Assembly: GCF_027580225.2 (NCBI RefSeq) | Contig: NC_073354.2 | Span: 27,362,001-27,426,000, forward strand | DNA: 64,000 nt | Source of the DNA: Misgurnus anguillicaudatus | Lineage: Eukaryota; Chordata; Actinopteri; Cypriniformes; Cobitidae | Direction: 5' to 3' | In this document: piece by piece, positions 1 to 12,000 of the stretch | Position numbering within the stretch: the stretch's first letter is position 1 | Layout of the letters: the number at the start of each line of letters is the position of its first letter | Made by a program: the position numbers and the translations under genes | The notes under the pieces: generated by a model | Databases searched by the model: none | Seen by the model: the letters and a program-made list of their open reading frames with translations, nothing else | What the model was told of the DNA's origin: nothing

Positions 1-4
1 ACAT
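1..4 (-). CDS. EGF exon B-16 (T1), first 4 nt only
   Basis: The window opens on the first four coding bases (ATGT on the minus strand) behind an intact acceptor (TTATAAAG). The intron is near identical to that of B-6, so this is the next T1 exon, cut by the edge. Confidence 0.7.
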
Positions 5-3000
5 CTTTATAACAGAAAAAAATATGTAAATTGTCTGTTTTTGCCATTTGTCCCTATTAGCAGAGTACACAGTTTGCGTAGGCCATCAACTATAGGGGGC
101 ACGATCTCTGTTGCTCAGAAAGGACACCAACACAATTCACAAGGAGTTTTATGTATGCTTCAAATTATTTTAAATGAGATCATAAACCTTATCAAGAAGG
201 CACATTGAATGAGACAAAATAAATCTGAAAGTAAAAACTATATATGATAAAAGGTTTAATTTAGCACTTCAGCTCATACCTCTGCATGGGTTACTGATGT
301 TTATAGGGAGGTTCAGGTATGTTACATTATATCCACTCATACACGAGCAATTGTAACTACCATCAGTGTTGTTGCAGATTGAGTTTGAACCACAGACTGC
401 AGGAATCGCAACACATTCATCCACATCTTTAAAAACAAAAACAAAACAAAGTTAATATTAACACATTAAAATTATGCAACATCATAAAGATGAAAACAAC
501 TTTTGTGATTTAAAAAAATACATATAACTATTTAAAAACATACCAATGCATGGGTTACTGTTACTTATATTTTGAGATACATCAGTGATGTTATATCCTT
601 CCCAACAAGAGCACGAGTAACTTCCATTGTAGTTGTGACAGTAAGTGTTCGGCCCACATGTTGATGATGGGTCAAGACAATCATTAATATCTAAAAGAAA
701 TTTTGAGAAGACAAAAGTTACAGGTAACTGAATTCAGGTAACTGGATCCAAACCCTCAGCTGTCAATCATACCTCTGCATGGGTTACTGATGTTTATAGG
801 GAGGTTCAGGTCTGTTACATTATATCCACTCATACACGAGCAATTGTAACTCCCAGCAGTGTTGTTGCAGATTGAGTTTGGACCACAAATCTCAGGAATC
901 TCAACACATTCATCCACATCTTTATTACAGAAATAAAAAATATTTTAGATAGATAGAAATCTAGGAAAGACTGTAACAAATTGTCCAGCACTTCAGCAGT
1001 CAGTCATACCCGTGCATGGGTTACTGATGTTTATAGGGAGGTTTGGGTCTGTTACATTATATCCACTCATACACCAGCAATTGTAACTCCCAGCAGTGTT
1101 GTTGCAGATTGAGTTTGGACCACAGATCTCAGGAATCTCAACACATTCATTCACATCTTTAAAAAAAGTAAATATGTACACATTAAATTCATGCAACATT
1201 GTAAAGACAACTTCTTTAATGATTTAAAAAATACAGATATACAGAACATACCAATGCATGGGTTAATGTCACTAATATTTTGATTTCCATCAATGATGTC
1301 ATGTCCTTTCAAACAAGAGCATATATCTCTGCATGGGTTAATTATGTTTAAAGGGAGATTCTGGGGCCTCATTTATATGCTGTGTTGAAAACATCCTAAA
1401 TTAGATTTTTTTTACGTTCATTTCTCAAAAGGTGCATGTGTGATTTATAAAACAAATGTAATCAAGCAAGCACGTGTTTGCCTCACTTTCTGACGTGAAA
1501 TGTATAAATCGTAAATGAACTTGAAATTGTTGCCACCTGAACAGTTGCCCAATTAATGTTATTGGTATAAAAAGAGTACCTGTCAATGTTTAAATCCTTT
1601 AAGAGCAGCGAGAATGGTTTATATTTTCAAATACCTGCAGCAATCAGACAAGCAAAAGGACGTACGTCTGCTTAGTGTCACGTTCCTATCTGTGTCCATT
1701 GCATGTTTTGAGTTTCACCTTCCTAGATTAGTTATCCTCTGTTAGTTAGGCCAAGTCCACACGGACACGGATATATTTATAACCGGAGTTTTCCCTAAAA
1801 AAAAATCCCGTCCACACGTGCTCGGTTTAAATTAAATATTCATCCACACGATAAGGCAAAAGCACGCTATCAAGCGCTGTCAAGAGCATGCCACACCAGC
1901 AGGCGGGGATATAACCTAAATCGTGTTCCATGTTAGAAGCCCTGTTAGCACAGTTATTATTAGCAAGATACGTCCGCCATTGCACAGAATCATCAACAAA
2001 GCAGTCAGCGGCGCACAATCTTGACGTCAAACACAGTGGATAACAGCGCACACTATGACGTCGCAAGGCAAAACCCCCGGTTTTACTCTCTACACGATAC
2101 CACTGTAACCGGGGTTTCTTAAAAGCTCACCCTGGCCGGGGTTTTCAAATATGCTCGGTTTCAGTGCCCTGATACTGCAGTTTCGTGTGGACGAACGGCT
2201 GAACCGCGTGAAAAAACTCACGGTTACAAAAATACCCGTGTCCGTGTGGACTAGGCCTTAGTCATCATCCTCTGTTCATCTGTCTAATTGTCAACACCTG
2301 TTTATCATTAATTATCTAGTTTAGAGCCCTATTTAAGTTGTGCTTGTTTCAGTCTTCCTTGTCCGGTCTCAGTTGTGTTAGTTAGCAAAGTGTGTTCATG
2401 CTGTGTTGTGAATTCATCCTGCTTTTGAAAGTAAAGTTTATATGTTATTTGGAAACTACTTGTCTTCTTCTTAGCACACACACGTATGTGACACTTAGGC
2501 CCTGACATAATGCTAAGCACTTTTCCACGTCAAAGACAGTTTTTATTAATGTGGATTTTGCCGTGGGTTTTTAAATAAGCCCCCAGGTCTGTAACATTAT
2601 GTCCACTCATACACGAGCAATAGTAACTCCCAGCAATGGGAAAGGTTATGGGACGTGGCTGTGAGTGTAAGATACTCTTACTAAATATATTAATCTCCCA
2701 GGCTGGCTATGTTAAACCCTTCAACATTGCCTATAAAACCATGTTGCACTATATCTAATTTAGTTGGCAAGGTTTATATGGCAGCGGGTCAGGTTGGGGC
2801 TTGCATCAACATCATTTGCATTCTTCAGGCATACCAGGCATACCAGTTCCAGGAACAGAAACGTAGTGTGGCGAATCCCCCCCACCAGAAAACTTGGGGT
2901 ATGACTGTACCCATGGATATGACTGTAACATCTGTTCCCTAAGATAGGGAAAGAGATACTGGGCCCTATTTTAACGATCTGAAACGCAAGTGTGAAGCGC

Positions 3001-6000
3001 AAAGCGCAAGTGACTTTGTGGGCGGATCTTGGGCACTGTTGCTATTTTTTTCCGGCGGGAGAAATAACTCTTGCGCCAGGCACAAATCAATAAGGGGTTG
3101 GTCTGAAGTAGGTTCATTATTCATAGGTGTGGTTTGGGCATAACGTCAAATAAACCAATCAGAACGTCATCCAACATTCCCTTTAAACGCAAGTGCGCAA
3201 GTTCCAAGTGCCCAAGTTCCAGAACATGCCTCCTTTTTTGCGCTGAACCGCCCAGGGAGCGCAAGTTCATTCCCTAGTTTGCCAACGTGGGTCTGTGGAG
3301 GGAAAAACCCGCTGTGCGTCGGTGCAAAATACGAATGATACATGCGTCACTGACAAAGTCAATTGCGCTGGGTGCAAGATAGACCCCACTGTGTCTCATT
3401 AACATAACTTCTTGTGCCTGTAGCACTCACTTCATTTTTTCTCAGAAGCTGACATGCGCTGTTTGCGCTTCCTTTTTACCTTCTGGTATCCGCAACACTC
3501 ACATCATCTTTTGTCGCCTATGAGAAGGACTAGTTTTACAAATTAACAAATAGTTTTACAGATGTAATCCAAAAATTTAATTTCATGACGCAGTGTATTG
3601 TTCCCTATCTCAGGGAACAGAGGTTCCCCTTCTGTCACTCACTCGACGTTGGGGGTTTTACCTTGGGAGACAAATCCCTCTGTTTCCAAACAGCTAAAAG
3701 AGTGAATTTCCTGCATACACAATGCCTTTTCGTGTATGCTCTACTCAGTGTGATTGGTACCTCTCTCCCTCTGGCAGGCGTGACTGCTGCCTAAGATGCG
3801 TAGGTCATTCCCCTGCGGAGGCAGCGTTCACGGATGGATTATTCTTTCTCTTTGTGGACAGGTCTATCGCAACGTTGCGGTCGCGTGTCTACTTCTCTAG
3901 AAGAAGTGAGACTTCCTCATGCCGATCTGCTGCTGCGGCGGCACTTAGGGCATTGTAGTGAGTAATGAGGGCGATTTGGGATCTTCAATGGATGCGTTTT
4001 TGTCGGATAATTTCACACAAAGCAGCCATTGATTGTCACGCTTGTAGCAGCCTGCATCCTCAGATGGACCGTGGCCTGGCGGTGCTTATGCCTGCTAGGT
4101 GCTGTGTCCTGGGGGAGTTAGCTCAGATTTCCATCCAATGTGTGTGGGTTCTTCGCAGTGGTGAAGTCCTGCCTTTGGATAGGCTGTTTCCTCCTTTCTG
4201 GTCATGGCATTAAAGCTCTGGATGAGGCTGGTCATGACCCAGCACAGATGCAGGAATTACCAATAATGTTTACCTTGCCATTCAGCAATGAAAACACAAA
4301 GGGCATCCTGAGACATGCGATGCGCAATCATGGTGGCTCAGCAAAGCCATTTTCTGGTTTTCCTGTCATTATGATCGGTCGGCAAAGCCATTTTTGGGCT
4401 TTTATGTCAATTAAGGTGGCTTGGCGAGGCCATTTTTTGTTTTTTCTACCCATTATGGTGGCCCAGTGAAGCCATTCTTGACTTTCTGCCATTATGGTTG
4501 TCTGACGAAGCCATTTGGCTTTTCTGCCCATTATGGTGGTCCAGCAAAGCCATTTAAGTCTTTCTTTGCAGCTGGAGGCAGTTAGACGTGTCCTGTGGTG
4601 GTCGCAAACTTGCGTTAAAATTGTCTCCGCCTGCCTTCCACCCTTGGTAAAGGTCCCAGAAGAGACAGGGCAGCTGTCCTCCCCCGCCTGGGATGGTTGG
4701 GATGTAACTAGGCTATGCTGCCAAAATCAGCGCAGAGTAGACAGTGAGCTGTCCCGCCCTTCCTTCTTGGTCAATTTTGCGTGCACAGACACAACACGTT
4801 CTGTTCCGCACCACTCTGCCCTCACTTCCTTCTTGGTCACGCAGCAGGGGAGCTCGCCCTTTCGCATCTTCGAGGGTGGTCTCATAACCTCTCACAGTAT
4901 GTCTTCACCATTCTGCCCCCATCTCCCACTGAGCAAGGCGTCTCAAAAAGACGTCATTTCGACGTCCCGTGAAGAGCCAGAATGAAAGTTTTTATGACGT
5001 CTTTTTATGACCTGTTCTGAACATCCAATATTGATGTCAAGGGGACCTCCACACAAAGTAAAACTATTTAAAATGTGGCTATTTTAGACATCAGATGTGT
5101 ATATATAATCTTTATATATGAAAAAATGTAAAAAAATATTGCTTATAGATAATTCCCAAATATACCAGTTCCACCTTAACTGTCTGCGTCTGCAATCTCA
5201 CTCTCTCATGCTCTCTCCTCTCTCTTGCGCTCTCTCTCTCTCTCCTCTCTCTTGCGCTCTCTCTCTCTCTTACTCTTACTCTCTTTCTCTCTCACTCTCT
5301 CTCTCTATCGGTCAATAATTTGAACTTCACTCTTCCTCCCTCATTGGCTCTCGCTGACTAATTGTTACACGTACATTCTCTAAATGTCATCATGGTTACA
5401 CAAAGTTGTTTTATCAAAGCATTGTTTTGAAGTAGGACCATACTGACTAAACAAACCAAATTCACTTTATTTTTTGTCATTTCTACTGCTCGTTTTTGAG
5501 AAATTACAAGATTTTGATGTTTTATTGAACATGTTTTGTCACCATCATGATGATCAGTGTTTCCTTTAGTTGGGTAGTTTGACTTTTTGTTTTTATATTG
5601 AAATGTGTTTGCTTGATTATGGTGTTTGTTAAAACACATTATTATTGCACCAAGTGTTTGTTAACAGTGCAACTTACTTGTGGCTCATGACATCACTGAA
5701 AAGTACTCATTAATTACATTGATGGTCAGAAGTGGTGGTACAATATAACTGAACTAACAACACAGAAGAAACATTAGAAATTTCATTAAAAGGAATACTT
5801 CCAGTTTTGTTTGGAGCTGCAATCAACATACTTCGGTGCATGCTGCTGTCTACTGTAACAGAAAATTGAACTTCGTGGCTGTAATCAAAAATGTAAAGTC
5901 TAGAATTTTTTAACACAGATGCAGATATCAAGAATCAGCTCATGAATCACAATGATGGTGAGTTTTCTACATGTTGCAATGCATTACACAAGCATATTAT

Positions 6001-9000
6001 AAAAACTCATGAGTCCAGAGAGTGTCACCACTGTTGTGATTCATGGGCTGATTCTTGATGTCTGAACATGTGACAATGATATCCGGACTTTTAATTTTAT
6101 ATAAGCGTTCCCCAGTGGTGGTATGAACCTAAATAAGTTGGATGTGACACCTTAAATCAACTGAGAAATTGAGATGGTTTACAAAATGAATGTACAGACT
6201 TATGTGGTATTACAGTTGGTAAACTTTCAGTGAAGTTGTAAGATCCACGTAAGATTCTGTATATAACAAATTTTCTTTACAATGAATAACATGTTTTAAC
6301 AAACACTCTTACAAAGACCAAACACTACAATGAAAAGTCAAAGAGTCAAACTACCCAACTAAAGGAATCACTGATTGTCATTATGGTGACAAAAATTTTC
6401 AATAAAACATCAGCATATGAATATCTGTTAATAAGAGAGAGAGAGAGCATTTAAGGTGGAACTTTATCTATGAGCAGTGCTATGTTTTTGAACACTCATT
6501 CATATATAAAGATTACATTATTTTATCAGTTTAACAAATTTTTTTCTACAAAAATACACATGATTTGTATGTTTTTTGACTCAGAACTCATAAACCACAT
6601 TTGTATAAAATGTTTTTGTATTGATTTCCCGAACCCCTTTTAGACGTCTATCTGACGTCCAAAAGGGGTCATAGTCCGACGTCCAGATACTGTACCAGAT
6701 CTGCACGTTGTATAGACATACAGATAAGGGCCTGGACCAACCGACCTAATATAGACATGATCTGCACGTCGGGGAGACGTCTCATGTTTGGTGGGCTCTC
6801 TCTGCCCCGAAAACCGTTGTTCCACTCGAGCCTCCGGCATGGTTTTTGGGGAGTGGCTTGCACTGCCCACCCTGTCACTATGGCTCGTGGGAACTATTTG
6901 TCTCGGCTATGCAATCCAGTTCACCAGGTGCCCGCCCGGGTTCCTCAACATTCTTTCTTCTTGATAAGTGGGGAGAAAGCCTTCTTTCAAAATGCGCGGT
7001 AAAGCCAATGCCTTTGGATCAGATGGGGAGCGGGTTTTGCAGCCTTTACTTCATTGTGCCCAAGAAAGGTGGGGGGTATACGGCCATTCCTGGATCTCCG
7101 CATTCTCAACCGAGCTCTTCACGGACTCCCGTTCAGAATGCTCACACAGAAATACACCATCACGTGTATTCTGCACCAGGAATGATTTGCGGCCATAGAG
7201 CTGAAGAACATTAATGTCTGGATTCCTCCTTGACACAAACCTTTCCTGCGGTTGCTTTCAAAGGGTGGGAATATCAGTACAGGGTCCTCCTCTTCGATCT
7301 GTCACTGTCTTCTTGTGTGTTCATGAAAGTAGCGGAAGCTGCCCCTTGCCTGTTGAGGGAGAGAGGCATTTGCATACTCAACATCCTTGATGACTGGCTA
7401 ATTTTAGGTCACTCTCGACAGAAGTTGTGTGAGCTTGTACTCGAGCATATTCACCCATTGGGACTTCAGGTCAACCGGGAAAAGAGCAAGCTCTTCCCAG
7501 TACAGAGCATCTCTTTCCTGGGTATGGAACTGGACTCGGTTGACATGACAGCACATCTTATGGAACAGCGTCCTCAGTCTGTCCTCAACTCCCTCAATGC
7601 TTTCAGAGACAGACTGTCAGCTCTGCTGAAGCTGTTTCAGAGGCTCCTGGGGAAAGGGCATCAGTGGTGGCTGCTTGACCGAGTCCTTTGTGGGCATGGC
7701 AATGTGGCACGCATCATATTCTTATATCTCCTGCGTGTTGCCATCTTTTTAGCCTGTGGTCAGACCCATTTTTCCTAACGGCCGATGTGCCCTTAGGTTG
7801 GGTCTCAAGATGCATTGTCATCATGATGGATGCCTCGAGAGTGGACTGGGGTGCTGTGTGCAAAGGACATGCCACTGCGGGCTCCTGGACGGGACCTGGA
7901 CGGCTTTGGCATATCATTTGCCTGCGCTGTTGGCAGTTTTGCTCGCCGTGAGGAGGTTCATCCTCTGATTCAGGGCAAGCACGTTCTAGTCCAATCCAAC
8001 ACGTTGGTAGTAGTGTATATCAATCGCCAAGGCGGTTTGTGCTCTCACTGGATGTCACAGCTAACCCACCACCTCCTTTTATGGAGTTAGCCGAGACTCA
8101 AGTCTCTGCGTGCCGCTCATGTCTCCGGCGACTTCAACTATATATCAGAAGCCCTCTCATGGGAGGTGACGCCGTGTGGGAAGTGGAAGCCCCATCTTCA
8201 GGTGGTCCAGCTAATCTGGATCTTTTTGTGGACTGGTGCTCCTCCCATATTACTGGAATGGAAATCGGTAGGGAAGCATGACCTGGTTGTCAGGTTCCTT
8301 AGAGGTGCTAACCCTCCTAGGTCTAGCCTCATCCCCTCTTGGGATATTTTTGTTGTCCTTTCTGGACTTCGGAAACCTCCTTTGAGCCCGGGAAAAGGTC
8401 AAGTTTAGAGAGCTTTCTCTGTTGCCAGTGGATGCCTATAGTTCAGGCTGGCTTTCTCTCACATTATCCTGAGACCCCAACCCGGTTATGTGCCCAAGGT
8501 TCCTACCACTCCTTTTCGAGATCAGCCCTTTCTGACAGTAGTGACCCAGCCTTTTCATTGGTATGTCCAGTACGTGCTTACTTGGACCATACACAGAGTT
8601 TTTGATTATCTGATCAACTCTTCATTTGTTTTGGAAGTCAGCAGAAGGCGAAGGCTGTCTCCAAGCAGAGGCTTGCCCATTGGATTGTTGATGCCATTTC
8701 TTTGAAATATCAATCCTTGAATTTGCCCTGTCCTCTGGTGGTACGGGACATTCTACAAGAGGTGTTGCCTCTTCATGGGCGCTGGCTAACGGCACCTCTG
8801 GCTGATATTTCTCAGGCTGCAGGCTGGGCTACTCCTAATACCTTTGCAAGGTTTTATAACCTTAGGATTCAGACAGTTTGGTCCCGGGTAGGCTCAGATC
8901 TTGAGACTCAACCTGGTTGACGGCTGTAGGCCTGGTTCATGCCCTTCCTTTGTTCAGGGCACATTTTTCCATGTGGGTTCCCCATTAGTGGGTGAATGGT

Positions 9001-12000
9001 TCTTTTATGTTTTTTGAGTTTGGATTGGGGAGAAGCCAATCTCAAGGTTTCATTGTCTGGTTACCTTTTGTTAACGCGCCTTGAGCCTTTGTTTTAAGCT
9101 CGCCACCTTTGGGTTGCATGTCTTTTATTCCCATACAGGTTTCCCAGGATGGGTTTTTGCCTCGCTAAAGGGGTTCTTACACAGTCAGTTTCTGTGGTGG
9201 TTTGCATAAGGGCCCTAGTGTCACATCATCGACACAAAGTCAAGTGAGTGACAGAGGGTAACGTATTGGTTACGTATGTAGGGAGGGAACAAGACCCTCC
9301 TGCCACGTCACTGACTGACTGCTGATCGGCCGACCATATTTTGGCTCTTCTGCATTAAATCTGAATGAATGAGCATACCGACCTCCTTTATACCTGGATG
9401 TCTGAGCGAAGTCAGGGTATGCAAATTTCACTCGCAATTTTCAGACAGTTTCAGAGTGATTGGTCTCCCAAGGTCGAACCCCCAGTGTCACATCATCGAC
9501 ACAACGTCTCGTTCTCTCCCCCAGGGAATGGAGGTTACATACGTAACCAAGATGTTAAAGTCATAACTGAGACATTTTCTTTTGGCACCCACAGAACATA
9601 CAGCCCACTAACATAGTTGATAAACAGTTTTATGTATGCATAACATTATTTTACAAAATCTAGGCAAAGCAGACACTTTACAAACACGTGACAAAAAATA
9701 TGAAAGAAAACAAATATGTAAACATTTACAAAACTGTTTAAATTTGATCAAACAGAGCCTTAATAAAAACAAACTGTCCAACACTTCAACTGTCAGTCAT
9801 ACCTATGCATGGGTCACATATGTTTATAAGGAGGTTCGGGTCTGTTGCATTATATCCAATCATACACGAGCAATTAAAACTCCCAGCAGTGTTGTTGCAG
9901 ATTGAGTTTGGACCACAGATCTCAGGTATCTCATCACATTCATTCACATCTTTAAAAACAACAAAACAAAGCAAAGCAAAACACTGCAAAAATATGCAAC
10001 ATCATAAAAATGACAAAAACTTTAAAGCTGCACTGTGTACTTTTTTTAGTTAATTCTTAGCAAAAACCCATGTTTTCTTTCAAAAGTATGTGCTCATTCA
10101 TGTGTAATTACTTCCACCCCACTAATCAAAGTATTCTCGCAAGCGTAGAATCTGCTATTTAAAATACATACCGTCGTATCGCTCTCTGGCTGATTCCATG
10201 TTGTGCCTCCATCTTTGAAATACATTCGTCGACGAGGGACATTCCTGAAATTCAAGCTCCGCCTTTCGCGCTTTCAGAGTACACTCAAGCTGGCCGCGAG
10301 CTGAAGCCTACGGAGGTTGCGTGTGTAGGCGGTATACGTCATCAAGACATTCTTATTTCAGAATATTAACAATTATAAAGCTGACATTTATTCTTAGTTA
10401 ATTGTAAATTGATGTAATATGCTTATGACTTGCGAATGTAATGCTCAGTTAATTTAAATAAACCAGGCTTGATGACGTATGCAGCCCGAATATATGCCAC
10501 CTGCGTAGCTGAATCCTTCGGATTTTACATCAGCCGCACGCCGAGATAAACCTGCGATCTAATGCTTTGATTTGAAAGCCTGTTGAAGAACTATTCTCGA
10601 GGACATTAAAACAAGTCGCCAAGGAAGTGAAACGGGGATTTGAAACGACAACGCGACAGGAAAAACATCAAGACCAAAGTCAATATTGGAGTTAGTTTTC
10701 CAAGATGGGGCTCAATGGACACTGAAGTTGCTAAGTTACTTTCTATCTTCTCCACAGGTAATTCAACATATTCGTTTACATCTATACAGTCTATGTTGTA
10801 AACTTGAAGTTTTATAGTTCATTGGCTAACTATAGCATGGTTATGCAGTTAGTGTAAACACGCATGTGTTTAATGTGTTCGAACAGCCACACGCTGTCTC
10901 TCCGCCCATTTATGTAATCTGAGGTACTGAGATAAATGTTTTTCATCTTTTCTGTCCTCTAACACAAACACACGGTGTACAGCGCTATTTTTAGCCTTTC
11001 ATTGATAAAAGCGTCTGATCTGCCCGTCTTTCGTTTCATTTTACAAGCGTGTGAAAGTTGAGCGATCTTATTTTACCAATATCAGAGAAAGCTCTTACAT
11101 ATACACGGACATGTAACGTTTACTTAAACATAAGCATTGGACTCTGACATATTAGTTCGCGTCCATTTAAACCCGTCATTTATCTCGCTCATGATTAAAT
11201 GACAGGAGAGGGACTCGTCTTCAGTAATCTGAAGAGAAGCGGTCGAAAATGGACAAAAAGAGACGGATTTAAACACCAAGTGTAAACGTAATGTTTCTCT
11301 CTCGTCCACTTGTGATCTGATCGACGAAAACACATCTTAATACCAAGTTTAACAGCCCCTGTGATATTTTTCCTCGCGTCGATGAAAAAAGAAGTGTCTA
11401 AGCTACGTTTATGGTTGCTTTTTGTATGTGATTTTAAGCGGACATATCATGACAATCAGACTTTTTCCATGTTAAACATAAATCTGTGTGCTTTTGGATC
11501 ACAGGCAAATGACATTGGAAATTTGTTTTTTTTTTCATTGCTTTTGCTTTGTAGCTACTGGAAGCCATGTTAACCTTGGCATGACACGGCCGGGCCACCG
11601 TACGAGTTAAAACGCGTTCCGAATGGGGGGGGGGGTAGAAAGTAATATTCAGTTGGTTGTCATATAGACTTTCACCGCTTGATGGGAGTAGATCCTACAC
11701 AGTGGAGCTTTAATAATTAAAAAAAAATAATCAATATAACTATTCAAAAACATACCAATGCATGGGTTACTGTCACTAATATTTTGAGATACATCAGTGA
11801 TGTTATATCCTTCCCAACAAGAGCACGAGTAACTTCCATTGTAATTGTGACAGTAAGCGTTCAGTCCACACACTGATGGGTCAAGACATTCATTAATATC
11901 TGAAAAAAGTGAAAAAAGTTACAGGTAACTGGATTATCAGACAGGAAAAATAAACAAAGAGCTTCAACTGTCAATCATACCTCTGCATGGGTTACTGATG

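Larger units (their letters stand above)
1362..2584. mobile_element. MITE-like insertion splitting an EGF exon
   Basis: Inverted ends TGGGGCCTCATTTATA at the left and, on the other strand, TGGGGGCTTATTTAAA at the right. About 400 bp once the nested LTR is removed. It sits inside the T1 exon B-10. PIF/Harbinger-like by the ends; not searched. Confidence 0.65.
3595..9560 (+). mobile_element. DIRS-type tyrosine-recombinase retrotransposon 1 (degenerate)
   Basis: The left terminal repeat near 3595-3655 is matched in reverse by 9215-9290 (GTTCCCT...TCTGTCACTCACT). A further 270 bp holds a second copy of the right end with CAGTGTCACATCATCGACAC (about 9490), the internal complementary region of DIRS elements. 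Within it are RT, RNase H and recombinase remnants in several frames. It lies in a gene B intron, in the opposite orientation to the gene. Confidence 0.8.

Noticed and set aside
3722..4985. Several plus-strand frames of 70-156 codons as host genes
   Set aside because: They overlap in different frames inside DIRS 1 between its left repeat and RT; at best they are degenerate gag.
5118..5318. 66-codon Leu/Ser frame
   Set aside because: Translation of a CT microsatellite.
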